Source of the DNA: Pseudomonas sp. NCCP-436
GTDB taxonomy: Bacteria > Pseudomonadota > Gammaproteobacteria > Pseudomonadales > Pseudomonadaceae
Length of the DNA: 64,000 nt
Direction of reading: 5' to 3'
NCBI RefSeq assembly: GCF_019656335.1
Contig: NZ_BPLZ01000003.1
Coordinates: forward strand, 62,001-126,000
Shown here: positions 9,272 through 17,964 of the stretch, one piece after another
How the letters are laid out: each line of letters begins with the position of its first letter
How positions within the stretch are numbered: position 1 is the stretch's first letter
The notes under the pieces: generated by a model
Told to the model about the DNA's origin: nothing
Seen by the model: only the letters and a program-made list of their open reading frames with translations
Databases searched by the model: none
Made by a program: the position numbers and the translations under genes

Positions 9272-9375
9272 GAAGGCAAGGATATGACCGGTCGTCTCAC
9301 CCAACCCAGCACTATTGATAAGGTTGATCAGGCGTCACAGGTCAACACGGACCAACATGACAAGCGCAGAACGCG

Positions 9376-10107
9376 TCAGGGCTGCAGCCAGACCAGCGAG
9401 ACAAAACGCCCGGTGCGGGCGCTGCGGCGATAGGAATAGAAACGCGGATCGCCATATGTGCACAGCCCGCCACCGCTGACCGCGGTCACGCCCACGGCGG
9501 CCAGGCGAATACGTGCCAACTGATAGATGTCTGCCATGAACTTGCCGGGCGCGATACCCGGAACGAATGCGCACTTCGCATCGGCATGACGCCCGACAAA
9601 GGCCTCACGCACTTCGGCACCGACCTCGAAAGCCTGCGGGCCGATGGCCGGACCAAGCCAGACCAATAGCTCCTCTGGTGCAACATCCAGCGCCCTGACG
9701 GTGGCCTCCAGTACGCCGCCGGCTAGCCCGCGCCAGCCGGCATGCGCGGCCGCCACACGGGTTCCGGCACGATCACAGAACAGTGCCGGCAGACAGTCGG
9801 CCGTCATCGCCGTACAGGCGACACCAGGCGTTGCCGTCCAGTTGCCATCAGCCTCGGCAACCTGAGCCGGATTGGCCTCGACCACGCAGATACCATGCAC
9901 CTGGCGCAGCCAGGCCGGACGACAGCCAAACACTTCAAGCAGATGTCCACGGTTGGCGACTACCGCCGCCGGATCATCGCCCACATGATCGCCCAGGTTG
10001 AACGTATCGAAAGGCGCGACGCTGACACCGCCACTGCGCGTAGTGACGCAGGCACGCACATTGGCCGGCGCCGGCCAATCGGGTATCAGCCAGTCATGCG
10101 TCGTCAC
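9376..10107 (-). CDS. pgeF: Peptidoglycan editing factor PgeF (YfiH/laccase-domain family)
   Basis: A 243-residue cytosolic protein of the YfiH/DUF152 family. E. coli YfiH removes wrongly added L-Ser from UDP-MurNAc peptide precursors; older annotation calls the family multicopper polyphenol oxidase. The metal-binding and catalytic residues are visible as the His in RQVHG, the Cys in MTADCLP and the His in AAHAGWRG. The C-terminal GLCTYGDPRFYSYRR is a family hallmark. Translation starts with GTG at 10107, overlapping the rluD stop by 4 bases (GTGA), so the two genes form one coupled unit. Confidence 0.93.
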   Translation of the reverse strand: MTTHDWLIPDWPAPANVRACVTTRSGGVSVAPFDTFNLGDHVGDDPAAVVANRGHLLEVFGCRPAWLRQVHGICVVEANPAQVAEADGNWTATPGVACTAMTADCLPALFCDRAGTRVAAAHAGWRGLAGGVLEATVRALDVAPEELLVWLGPAIGPQAFEVGAEVREAFVGRHADAKCAFVPGIAPGKFMADIYQLARIRLAAVGVTAVSGGGLCTYGDPRFYSYRRSARTGRFVSLVWLQP

Positions 10108-11078
10108 CCGACGAAGGCCTCACGATCCTGACGCAGCAGGGTCAGTAGCCAGACCAGATCCTCCGGCAGCGGCGACTCCCACTTCATACGCTGCCCGCTG
10201 GCAGGGTGCTCAAGCTCGAGGAAACGTGCGTGCAACGCCTGACGAGGAAAGGTCTTGAGACTCTGCACCAGAGTCTGACTGGCGGCCGGCGGAATACGGA
10301 AGCGCCCGGCGTAGAGCGGATCACCCACCAGCGGATAACCCACATGGCTCATATGCACGCGAATCTGGTGGGTACGCCCGGTTTCCAGCTTGACCCGCAC
10401 ATGGGTGTGCGAGCGGTAACGCTCCAACACCCGGTAATGCGTGACGGCCGGCTTGCCGCCGTCGGTAACGGCCATGCGCTGACGCTGGCTGGAACTACGC
10501 CCGATGGGTGCATCGATGGTACCGCCGGCAGTGATCACGCCGATGCAGACGCATTCGTAGATACGACTGACGCTGCGTTTTTGCAGTTGCTCGACCAGAG
10601 CGGTCTGCGCCTGCAGGGTCTTGGCTACCACCATCAGCCCGGTGGTGTCCTTATCCAGACGGTGCACGATGCCGGCACGCGGCACGTTGACGATATCCGG
10701 CACATGGTGCAGCAGCGCATTGAGCAAAGTACCGTCGGCATGCCCGGCAGCAGGATGTACCACCAGGCCGGCCGGTTTGTCGATGACCAGCAGGTGCTCA
10801 TCCTCATAGACAATATTCAGCGCAATGTTCTGCGCCACCCACTCGCCCTGAGCCTCCTGCTCGGCTTCAAGCACCAGCAGCGAACCGGCATGCACGATGT
10901 CACGCGGGCGCGCCACGGCGCCATCGACCGTCAGCCGGCCATCCTTGATCCAGCCGGACAGGCGCGAGCGCGAATAGTCACCGAACAGCTGCGCTGCGAC
11001 CTGGTCGAGGCGTTGCCCGCCCTGTTCGAACGGCACTTCGGCCCGGAGTTGGATCAGCTGTTTGTCTATAGAAGTCAT
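10104..11078 (-). CDS. rluD: 23S rRNA pseudouridine synthase RluD
   Basis: A 324-residue enzyme that makes pseudouridines 1911, 1915 and 1917 in helix 69 of 23S rRNA. It has an N-terminal S4 RNA-binding domain (about residues 15-75, with QRLDQVAAQL and GWIKDGRLTVDG) and the RluA-type catalytic core with HRLDKDTTGLMVVA, where the Asp is the nucleophile. Later motifs GRTHQIRVHMSHVGYPLVGDPLY also match. It is transcribed away from bamD across a 138-base shared regulatory region, the usual bacterial arrangement for these two genes in Pseudomonas. Confidence 0.96.
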   Translation of the reverse strand: MTSIDKQLIQLRAEVPFEQGGQRLDQVAAQLFGDYSRSRLSGWIKDGRLTVDGAVARPRDIVHAGSLLVLEAEQEAQGEWVAQNIALNIVYEDEHLLVIDKPAGLVVHPAAGHADGTLLNALLHHVPDIVNVPRAGIVHRLDKDTTGLMVVAKTLQAQTALVEQLQKRSVSRIYECVCIGVITAGGTIDAPIGRSSSQRQRMAVTDGGKPAVTHYRVLERYRSHTHVRVKLETGRTHQIRVHMSHVGYPLVGDPLYAGRFRIPPAASQTLVQSLKTFPRQALHARFLELEHPASGQRMKWESPLPEDLVWLLTLLRQDREAFVG

Positions 11079-11180
11079 CGTCGGCAGCGGCGGGCGCCTG
11101 GCCTTTGGTTTCGGCGACAGGCTTGTGGTTAAATACGGCGTCTTTGCCCCAGGGTTTGCCAGGGGCGCCCATCATAACAG

Positions 11181-11198
11181 GACGGCTGCGCAGCCGTC
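11181..11198. repeat. Perfect 18-bp palindrome in the bamD leader
   Basis: GACGGCTGCGCAGCCGTC reads identically on both strands. It lies 18 bases before the bamD start codon in the rluD-bamD divergent region, and is preceded at 11149-11166 by a second imperfect inverted repeat (GCCCC/GGGGC). Symmetry without a loop suits either a dimeric regulator site or a tight hairpin in the bamD mRNA leader near the ribosome-binding region. Confidence 0.6.
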
Positions 11199-11216
11199 AC
11201 AGGGACGCAAGCCGCC

Positions 11217-12209
11217 ATGCAAGTGAAACACCTGCTGCTGATCGCCATCCTCGCCCTTACCGCCGCCTGCTCCTCGAAGCAGCCGGAGGTCGACGAAAAC
11301 CTCAGCGAGGCGGAGCTGTACCAGCAGGCCCAGGCCGATCTGGACAACCGCAGCTATACCCAGGCCATCTCCAAGCTCAAGGCGCTGGAATCGCGCTACC
11401 CGTTCGGCCGCTACGCCGAGCAGGCGCAGCTGGAGCTGATCTACGCCTACTACAAGAACTCCGAGCCGGAGGCCACCAAATCCTCTGCCGAGCGTTTTAT
11501 CCGCCTGCACCCGCAACACGCCAACGTCGACTATGCCTACTACCTCAAGGGGCTGGCTTCCTTCGACCAGGATCGCGGCCTGCTGGCGCGCTTTCTGCCG
11601 CTGGACATGACCAAGCGCGACCCCGGGGCCGCCCGCGACTCCTACAACGAATTCGCCCAGCTCACCAGCCGCTTTCCGAACAGCCGCTACGCGCCAGATG
11701 CCAAACAGCGCATGATCTACCTGCGCAATCTGCTGGCTGCCTACGAAGTTCACGTTGGCCACTACTACCTCAAGCGTCAGGCCTACGTGGCCGCCGCCAA
11801 CCGCGGCCGCTATGTGGTGGAAAACTTCCAGGAAACTCCGTCCGTTGCCGATGGCCTGGCGATCATGACCGAGGCTTATCAGCGCCTGTCATTGGATGAC
11901 CTGGCTGCCAACAGCCTGGAAACCCTGAAGCTCAACTACCCCGATCACCCGACCTTGGAAAGCGGCCAGTTCGTACCCCGCGAAAAAGAGGCAGACAACC
12001 GCTCCTGGCTGGCCAAGGCCACCCTCGGCCTGATCGAAACCGACACGCCCCTGCCACCGGGTGAAACCCGTGCCAGCCAAGACGTGATCCGCCAATACGA
12101 GGACGCCGAGCAGCAGATCCCGGCAGAACTACAGCAGGACGCCAAAACCGGCGAAACCGCGAAGAAGCGCTCGATCTGGAGCTATCTGACCTTCGGCCTA
12201 TTCGACTGA
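11217..12209 (+). CDS. bamD: Outer membrane assembly lipoprotein BamD
   Basis: A 330-residue lipoprotein of the beta-barrel assembly machinery, anchored to the inner face of the outer membrane, where it contacts BamA and substrate barrels. The signal peptide ends in a lipobox with Cys18 (LTAACSS). The rest is built of tetratricopeptide repeats, recognisable in [40 protein letters not shown] and [15 protein letters not shown]. It is the former ComL. The C-terminus beyond residue 245 is a polar extension longer than in E. coli (245 residues), as is usual for Pseudomonas. A rho-independent terminator follows directly. Confidence 0.96.
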   Translation: MQVKHLLLIAILALTAACSSKQPEVDENLSEAELYQQAQADLDNRSYTQAISKLKALESRYPFGRYAEQAQLELIYAYYKNSEPEATKSSAERFIRLHPQHANVDYAYYLKGLASFDQDRGLLARFLPLDMTKRDPGAARDSYNEFAQLTSRFPNSRYAPDAKQRMIYLRNLLAAYEVHVGHYYLKRQAYVAAANRGRYVVENFQETPSVADGLAIMTEAYQRLSLDDLAANSLETLKLNYPDHPTLESGQFVPREKEADNRSWLAKATLGLIETDTPLPPGETRASQDVIRQYEDAEQQIPAELQQDAKTGETAKKRSIWSYLTFGLFD

Positions 12210-12227
12210 CCGGCACAGCAGTACATC

Positions 12228-12250
12228 AGGGAGGCTACGGCCTCCCTTTT
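12228..12250 (+). terminator. Rho-independent terminator after bamD
   Basis: GGGAGGC (12229-12235) pairs with GCCTCCC (12240-12246) across a TACG loop, followed by TTTT. Confidence 0.85.
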
Positions 12251-12367
12251 CGTAGCTGCGCCCGGCAAAGGTACGGGAATCAGCGCACAGCCTGTCCGCA
12301 CACTACTGTGCCGGCCGCACCAGCTTGGCTAAACTGACGACCTTTCACCAACCATCAAGAGTGCATC

Positions 12368-12610
12368 ATGGGTCTGTTCCGCCTGCTGTTCTGGGTCGCT
12401 GTGATCTTCGCCGCGATCTGGATCTGGCGCCGCTACATCCGCGGCCCCAAGCGCCCAAGCCGAGCCACATCCGGCGAGGAAGCATCACCAATGGTTCGCT
12501 GCGCCCATTGCGGTGTGCATGTACCGCAGCATCAGGCGCTGGAACTGGATCAACGCTGGTACTGCAGCCGGCAGCATCTTGAGCAGGGTCCACAAACTGG
12601 TGATCGCTGA
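12368..12610 (+). CDS. PP0621-family small membrane protein with Cys cluster
   Basis: An 80-residue protein of the Pseudomonas PP0621 family. One N-terminal transmembrane helix (residues 4-20) is followed by a basic stretch (RRYIRGPKRP) and a short zinc-ribbon-like part with CAHC (45-48) and a further Cys66 plus His (YCSRQH). The function is unknown. It lies between bamD and pilS and its last 11 bases overlap the probable GTG start of pilS, which suggests coupled translation with the sensor kinase. Metal binding is inference from the Cys/His spacing. Confidence 0.8.
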   Translation: MGLFRLLFWVAVIFAAIWIWRRYIRGPKRPSRATSGEEASPMVRCAHCGVHVPQHQALELDQRWYCSRQHLEQGPQTGDR

Positions 12611-14192
12611 CGGCAACCTGCGCAACCGAGCCCAGGGCTTGCGCATCCTCAGGCTCTATCACTTCTATCGCCTGAGCATCGGACTGGCGCTGATCCTGCT
12701 GATTTCCAGCAACCTGGACGAGCAACTGCTGGATGTCGCACATATCCAGCTGTTTCGCGCCGGAAGCTGGATCTACCTGATCCTTAACATCCTGATTGCC
12801 GTACTGGTGCAACAGCCCAGGCACCTGATGCAACTATTCAGCCTGGCGCTGGTCGACATCATCTTTCTTTCAGCGCTGTTCTACGCAGCAGGTGGCACAC
12901 CCAGCGGCATCGGCAACCTGCTGGTGGTAGCAGTGGCCATCGCCAACATCCTGCTGCGCGGCCGCATTGGCCTGCTGATCGCCGCGATCGCCGCCATTGC
13001 ACTGATCTACCTGACCTTCTACCTCAGCCTCAGCCGCCCTGAAGCTACCGCTCAATACGTACAAGCCGGGGCATTGGGCGCCCTGTGCTTTGCCGGCGCA
13101 CTGTTCATCCAGGGCATCACCCGCCGCCTGCAACTGAGCGAAAGCCTGGCCGAACAACGGGCTGCCGTCGTGGCAAATCTGGAAGAGCTCAACGAGCAGA
13201 TCATCCAGCGCATGCGTACCGGCATTCTGGTGCTGGATAGCCAGCATCGCGTGCTGCTGGCTAACCAGGGCGCCAAGCAGTTACTCGGACATCAGGAGCT
13301 GACCGGCAAGATCATCGACCCGCTGAGTCCCGATCTGGTCAAGCGCCTGCACCAGTGGCAGCACAACCCTATCCTGCGCCCGGACAACCTGCAGGGCCGG
13401 GCCGACGGCCCCGTGCTGCAACCCAGCTTCATTGCCCTGCAGCGCGGCAAACAGCAACACACGCTGGTATTCCTCGACGACATCTCACAGATTGCCCAGC
13501 AGGCCCAGCAACTCAAACTCGCCTCGCTCGGTCGCCTGACTGCCGGCATCGCCCATGAAATCCGCAATCCACTAGGTGCGATCAGCCATGCAGCACAACT
13601 GCTGCAGGAGTCCGAGGAGTTGCAAGGACCGGATCTACGCCTGGCACAGATCATCCAGGATCACTCCAAGCGCATGAATCTGGTGATTGAGAACGTCCTG
13701 CAGCTATCTCGAAGGCGCCATGCCGAACCCCAGCTACTGGATCTGAAATACTGGCTGCACCGCTTTGCCAGTGACTTTCGCAATTCGGCCCCGAACGATC
13801 GGCAAATCCACCTGGAAACCCAGGGCGGCAGCCTGCAGACCCGTATGGATCCACACCAGCTGACCCAGGTGCTGACTAACCTGGTACAGAACGGCCTGCG
13901 CTACAGTGCCCAAAAACACCGGACCGGCCAGGTTTGGTTGCGCCTGTTCCGCGACCCGGACAACGATCTGCCAGTACTGGAAATCACCGACGACGGTCCA
14001 GGCGTACCGCCAGAACTTGAACAGCACCTATTCGAACCCTTCTACACCACCGAGAACAAGGGCACTGGTCTGGGCCTGTACATTTCCCGGGAGCTTTGTG
14101 AAAGCAACCAGGCCCGTTTGGACTACAAACCCCGCGAAGAGGGCGGCAGTTGCTTCCGCATCACCTTCGCTCATCCGCGAAAACTGAGCTGA
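12600..14192 (+). CDS. pilS: Sensor histidine kinase PilS
   Basis: A 530-residue inner-membrane kinase controlling pilin transcription through PilR. About six transmembrane helices fill residues 20-175, then a coiled linker, a PAS domain (about 195-300), the HisKA motif AHEIRNPLGAISH with His319, and an ATPase domain with N-box LVQNGLRYSAQ, G1 DDGPGVPP and G2 GTGLGLY. The GTG start at 12600 gives exactly the 530 residues and His319 numbering I recall for P. aeruginosa PilS; an earlier ATG at 12513 lies inside the preceding gene in another frame. The pilR gene follows after two bases. In P. aeruginosa the membrane domain senses unassembled PilA. Confidence 0.93.
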   Translation: MIADGNLRNRAQGLRILRLYHFYRLSIGLALILLISSNLDEQLLDVAHIQLFRAGSWIYLILNILIAVLVQQPRHLMQLFSLALVDIIFLSALFYAAGGTPSGIGNLLVVAVAIANILLRGRIGLLIAAIAAIALIYLTFYLSLSRPEATAQYVQAGALGALCFAGALFIQGITRRLQLSESLAEQRAAVVANLEELNEQIIQRMRTGILVLDSQHRVLLANQGAKQLLGHQELTGKIIDPLSPDLVKRLHQWQHNPILRPDNLQGRADGPVLQPSFIALQRGKQQHTLVFLDDISQIAQQAQQLKLASLGRLTAGIAHEIRNPLGAISHAAQLLQESEELQGPDLRLAQIIQDHSKRMNLVIENVLQLSRRRHAEPQLLDLKYWLHRFASDFRNSAPNDRQIHLETQGGSLQTRMDPHQLTQVLTNLVQNGLRYSAQKHRTGQVWLRLFRDPDNDLPVLEITDDGPGVPPELEQHLFEPFYTTENKGTGLGLYISRELCESNQARLDYKPREEGGSCFRITFAHPRKLS

Positions 14193-14194
14193 CC

Positions 14195-15535
14195 ATGACA
14201 CGCCAGAGAGCCCTGATCGTCGACGACGAACCCGATATCCGCGAGCTGCTGGAGATCACCCTAGGACGGATGAAGCTGGATACTCGTAGCGCCCGTAACG
14301 TCAAGGAAGCCCGTGAGTGGCTGTCGCGCGAACCCTTCGACCTGTGCCTTACCGACATGCGCCTGCCCGACGGCACCGGTCTGGAGCTGGTGCAATACAT
14401 TCAACAGCGTCATCCGCAAGTTCCGGTGGCCATGATTACCGCCTATGGCAGCCTGGATACTGCGATCCACGCACTCAAGGCTGGTGCTTTCGACTTCGTC
14501 ACCAAGCCAGTCGACCTCGCCCGCCTGCGCGAGCTGGTGACCGCCGCACTGCGCATTCGCTCCCCGGAGGGCGAAGAAGAACCGATCAACAGTCGCCTGC
14601 TGGGCGACTCGCCACCGATGAGGGCTCTGCGCAAGCAGATCCAGAAACTGGCACGCAGCCAGGCACCTGTATACATCAGTGGCGAATCAGGCAGTGGCAA
14701 GGAGCTGGTGGCCCGGCTTATCCATGAACAGGGCCCGCGCGCTGAGCAGCCCTTCGTGCCGGTGAACTGCGGTGCGATTCCGTCGGAACTGATGGAAAGT
14801 GAGTTCTTCGGCCACAAGAAAGGCAGCTTTACCGGCGCCATCGAGGACAAACAGGGGCTGTTTCAGGTCGCTCATGGCGGCACCCTGTTCCTCGACGAAG
14901 TGGCCGATTTGCCACTACCGATGCAGGTCAAACTGCTACGCGCGATCCAGGAAAAGGCCGTGCGCGCCGTCGGCGGCCAGCAGGAAGTGGTGGTAGACGT
15001 ACGCCTTCTCTGCGCCACCCATAAGGATCTGGCCGCCGAGGTAGCCGCCGGCCGCTTCCGCCAGGATCTGTACTACCGCCTCAACGTGATCGAGCTGCGC
15101 GTGCCACCGCTTCGTGAACGCCGCGAAGACATAGCCCACCTGGCCAGCGTCATGCTCGCTCGCCTGGCTGAGTCCTGCGGCCAGCCCCCTGCCCGGCTGC
15201 ACCCTGACGCCCTGGAAAAACTGAAGAACTATCGCTTTCCGGGCAACGTACGGGAGCTGGAAAATATGCTAGAGCGCGCCTACACCCTGTGCGAGGACGA
15301 CCAGATCACTGCCAGCGATCTGCGCCTGGCCGACGCCTATGCAACTGCCAGTGACAGCAATGAGGCCAGCCTGGCACAGATCGACAACCTCGAGGACTAC
15401 CTTGAGGACATCGAACGCAAGCTGATCATGCAGGCTCTGGAGGAAACCCGCTGGAACCGCACCGCCGCCGCCCAACGCCTGGGCCTTACTTTTCGTTCGA
15501 TGCGCTACCGTCTGAAAAAGCTCGGAATCGACTGA
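14195..15535 (+). CDS. pilR: Sigma-54-dependent response regulator PilR
   Basis: A 446-residue NtrC-type activator of pilA transcription. The receiver domain has Asp54 as phosphoacceptor (CLTDMRLPDG), with DDE at 10-12 and Lys in VTKP. The AAA+ domain has Walker A GESGSGKE, the GAFTGA-class loop (here GSFTGAIED), Walker B TLFLDEV, and the arginine-finger region FRQDLYYRLNV. A C-terminal Fis-type helix-turn-helix (RTAAAQRLGLTFRSMRYRLKK) binds DNA. It begins two bases after pilS, so the two-component pair is one operon. The pilin target gene is not in this window. Confidence 0.96.
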   Translation: MTRQRALIVDDEPDIRELLEITLGRMKLDTRSARNVKEAREWLSREPFDLCLTDMRLPDGTGLELVQYIQQRHPQVPVAMITAYGSLDTAIHALKAGAFDFVTKPVDLARLRELVTAALRIRSPEGEEEPINSRLLGDSPPMRALRKQIQKLARSQAPVYISGESGSGKELVARLIHEQGPRAEQPFVPVNCGAIPSELMESEFFGHKKGSFTGAIEDKQGLFQVAHGGTLFLDEVADLPLPMQVKLLRAIQEKAVRAVGGQQEVVVDVRLLCATHKDLAAEVAAGRFRQDLYYRLNVIELRVPPLRERREDIAHLASVMLARLAESCGQPPARLHPDALEKLKNYRFPGNVRELENMLERAYTLCEDDQITASDLRLADAYATASDSNEASLAQIDNLEDYLEDIERKLIMQALEETRWNRTAAAQRLGLTFRSMRYRLKKLGID

Positions 15536-15578
15536 GCCAGCCGGAGTGGCAACGCACCGACAGTAGCCGTACAGATAC

Positions 15579-16679
15579 CTAGCCGACTGCCAGACGTCGA
15601 CTCGGTACGTAAGGACTCGGATCCACGACAGGCTCACGTCCCAGCATCAGGTCAGCCAGCAGTCGGCAGGACGCCGGAGCCAGCACCAGTCCATTGCGAA
15701 AGTGCCCGCAGTTGAGCCACAAACCGGGATGCGAGGCCAGCTCACCGACAAAAGGTATACCCTCCGGAGAGCCTGGCCGAAGGCCCGCCCAGTGCCCTAC
15801 CACCTCGGCCGTGGCGAGCGCCGGCAACAAGGTTTCGGCCGATGCCTTCAGGCTCGCCAGCGCTTCCTCCGTCGGCGTTTTGTCGAACCCAGCATACTCC
15901 AGGGTACTGCCAACCAGTACATGCCCGTCACGCCGCGGAATCGCATAGCGTCCGCCGGCCAGCACCATGCTTGGCAAAAAACTCTCGGCGCAGCGGTAGA
16001 GGATCATCTGCCCCTTGACCGGCTCGACCGGCAGCATCAGACCCAACTGCTGCAGCAACTCGCCACTCCATGCTCCTGTGGCCAGCACCACGCGCTCAGC
16101 CAGCAGATCACCATCCGCCGTCTGCACGCCGCAAATCCGCCCTCCCCTGTTGACAAACCCGGTTAGCGCGCAGTGCTCACGCAACTCGACACCAGGCATG
16201 ACGGTCAGAGCCGCCTTCAGTGCCTTGACCAGACGCGGGTTGCGTACATTGGCCACATCCGGCATATGGATGGCTCGGGCAAAGCCATCCCCCAGAACCG
16301 GCACCTGACGGCGCACCTCGGCGATATCCACCCGCCGTAGCAAACGCCCTTCGCGCTCGGCCCAAGTCAACGCCTGGCACTCGTCATCCAGATCCAGCCA
16401 GTACAAGCCAGTGACATGCACCTCCGGATCGCAGCCGGTTTCATCCAGCAACTGCCGTCCAAGGTCTGGGTAAAAATCCTGCGACCAGTGCGCCAATGCC
16501 GTCACGGCCGGACTATAGCGCCAGGGATAGAGCGGCGAAACAATCCCTCCTCCGGCCCAGGAGGACTCGCGTCCGCTGCCCTGTCGTTCCAGCAGCAGAA
16601 CCTCCTCACCTGCCTGCGCCAGCAACCTAGCCGAGAGCAGCCCCAACGCGCCCCCTCCCACAACAATGGTACGACTCAC
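15579..16679 (-). CDS. thiO: Glycine oxidase ThiO
   Basis: A 366-residue FAD-dependent oxidase of the DAO family; ThiO oxidises glycine to iminoglycine for the thiazole half of thiamine. The dinucleotide-binding motif VVGGGALGLLSARLLA opens the protein, followed by SSWAGGGIVSPLYPWRY and, near the C-terminus, GLRPGSPEGIPFVG and NCGHFRNGLVLAP, typical of the family. I chose GTG 16679 with GGGGG five bases upstream; a TTG six codons earlier is less likely. It converges on pilR and diverges from fimT. No TPP riboswitch was seen upstream and no other thiamine gene is adjacent; the pilR-thiO-fimT order is standard in Pseudomonas. Confidence 0.92.
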   Translation of the reverse strand: MSRTIVVGGGALGLLSARLLAQAGEEVLLLERQGSGRESSWAGGGIVSPLYPWRYSPAVTALAHWSQDFYPDLGRQLLDETGCDPEVHVTGLYWLDLDDECQALTWAEREGRLLRRVDIAEVRRQVPVLGDGFARAIHMPDVANVRNPRLVKALKAALTVMPGVELREHCALTGFVNRGGRICGVQTADGDLLAERVVLATGAWSGELLQQLGLMLPVEPVKGQMILYRCAESFLPSMVLAGGRYAIPRRDGHVLVGSTLEYAGFDKTPTEEALASLKASAETLLPALATAEVVGHWAGLRPGSPEGIPFVGELASHPGLWLNCGHFRNGLVLAPASCRLLADLMLGREPVVDPSPYVPSRRLAVG

Positions 16680-16770
16680 CTGACCCCCGATTTGCAAAGA
16701 CCTAGAACAGCGACTACATCCTTAAGGCTGGCGCCAGGAAGGCACCAGTAGCACATAAGGGACTATACCG

Positions 16771-17280
16771 ATGAAAGGACGCTTTCAGGATGCTCTCAGC
16801 CTGACCGAACTGCTCGTAACCCTGGCTATTTTCAGTGCAGGGTTGGCGATAGCCGTTCCGGCTTACTCCACACTGAAGCTGCAGAGCCAGCACAACGCTC
16901 TGCGCGAACAGTTGCATGCCTCACTCAACCACGCCCGGCTCCAGGCCGTGCTACGCCGCACCAACGTCAGACTCTGCGGATCGGCTGACGGCCTGACCTG
17001 CGACAACAACTGGAGCCGGGGCTGGCGCATATACCTGCCCGGCAAAACCGAACAAACATTACAGATCCAGCGCTTCGAAACCTCTTCGACACTGCGCTGG
17101 AGTGGCTTCGAAAGCAGCCTGAATTTTTACAGCAATGGCACAACACCTACGGGCAATGGACGCTTCTTTCAGTGCCGGGATTCGGAAATTTCCTGGCAAC
17201 TGATCATCAACCGTCAGGGCCGTGTAAGACAAGCCAGACATGCCGAGAACAAGGCCGAGGCTCATCGCTGCTCGTCCTGA
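16771..17280 (+). CDS. fimT: Type IV pilus minor pilin FimT (GspH/FimT family)
   Basis: A 169-residue prepilin-like protein. The N-terminus has a short charged leader and a hydrophobic helix (residues 9-30) with Glu at +5 of the mature protein, as in pilins. The cleavage region reads DALSLTELL, so the residue before the cut is Ala8 rather than the usual Gly, and +1 is Leu rather than Phe. The C-terminal globular part has the GspH-like NxxW/GWRIY pattern and a Cys pair (C70/C76 region) plus C-terminal Cys. FimT-type pilins in some species bind DNA for natural uptake. It is separated from fimU by 135 bases, unlike the rest of the operon. Confidence 0.85.
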   Translation: MKGRFQDALSLTELLVTLAIFSAGLAIAVPAYSTLKLQSQHNALREQLHASLNHARLQAVLRRTNVRLCGSADGLTCDNNWSRGWRIYLPGKTEQTLQIQRFETSSTLRWSGFESSLNFYSNGTTPTGNGRFFQCRDSEISWQLIINRQGRVRQARHAENKAEAHRCSS

Positions 17281-17288
17281 AGATCATT

Positions 17289-17308
17289 GCACCAAACTGA
17301 CATGGTGC
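17289..17308. repeat. Inverted repeat upstream of fimU
   Basis: GCACCA (17289-17294) and TGGTGC (17303-17308) form a 6-bp inverted repeat with an 8-base spacer in the 135-base fimT-fimU gap. It may be a regulator site or an mRNA hairpin. I looked for the AlgR site known upstream of P. aeruginosa fimU (CCGTTCGTC) and found no exact copy. Confidence 0.35.
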
Positions 17309-17415
17309 CAGTGAACCTGCAGCTCATCGCCCCCAGGCGACCAACCGTCCCGCTACGGCAGACATCCCAAATGACCTGCAGCAGTATTTGCTCGGATTTC
17401 CACAAGGAGCAAATC

Positions 17416-17964
17416 ATGTCACGGCCTCATGGCATGCACGGATTCAGCCTTATCGAGCTGCTGATCGTAGTGGCCTTGCTGTCGATCGCTGCCGGAGTCG
17501 CGCTTCCAGGCTTTACCCGCATGATCGAAAACAACCGGATTGAAGCGCAGGCGCAGACTCTCAACAGCCTTCTGCAATACGCACGTTCCCAGGCGATTGT
17601 CCGCCGATCCTCGGTGCAATTGAGTAGAGATGCAGCGACCTCTTCCACTCCCAGCCCGGAATGGGTAGTGACCAATCTTTCCGACAACAGCGTGTTGCGC
17701 CGGGAACAGCTGAACGCCGGGCACGCCCGGGTGCTCAGTGCAGGCAACCCGAACGATGCGTCTGTCGAAGTGAAGGTCATCTACACCAGCAGTGGCTCTG
17801 TGGAAACTGCCGACAATCTGGTCATCTGCCAGGGTGACAAGCTCGCTTTCGCCTACCTTATCGCCATCCAGCCAAGCGGCAGTACTCGACTAATGCCACG
17901 CGGCAAGAGCGACATGAAGGAGACCCCCCTTGATCCGGCAACATGGAAAGGCTGCGCACTATGA
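17416..17964 (+). CDS. fimU: Type IV pilus minor pilin FimU
   Basis: A 182-residue GspH-type minor pilin, a core part of the pilus tip-priming complex with PilV, PilW, PilX and PilY1. It has a nine-residue leader, then the canonical prepilin peptidase site MHG/FSLIELL with Glu at +5, a hydrophobic helix and the typical NNRIEAQAQTLNSLLQYARSQAI segment. The ATG at 17416 has AAGGAG eight bases upstream. Its stop overlaps the pilV start by 4 bases (ATGA). In P. aeruginosa this operon is activated by AlgR. Confidence 0.92.
   Translation: MSRPHGMHGFSLIELLIVVALLSIAAGVALPGFTRMIENNRIEAQAQTLNSLLQYARSQAIVRRSSVQLSRDAATSSTPSPEWVVTNLSDNSVLRREQLNAGHARVLSAGNPNDASVEVKVIYTSSGSVETADNLVICQGDKLAFAYLIAIQPSGSTRLMPRGKSDMKETPLDPATWKGCAL

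Noticed and set aside
16680-16770. Possible TPP riboswitch for thiO
   Set aside because: The gap upstream of the gene is short and none of the conserved THI-box core (CUGAGA, ACCUGA with proper spacing) is present.
16698-17415. Sigma-54 promoter for the minor pilin genes next to pilSR
   Set aside because: I looked for the -24/-12 TGGCAC...TTGC pattern upstream of fimT and fimU and found no good match; the known PilR target pilA is outside the window.
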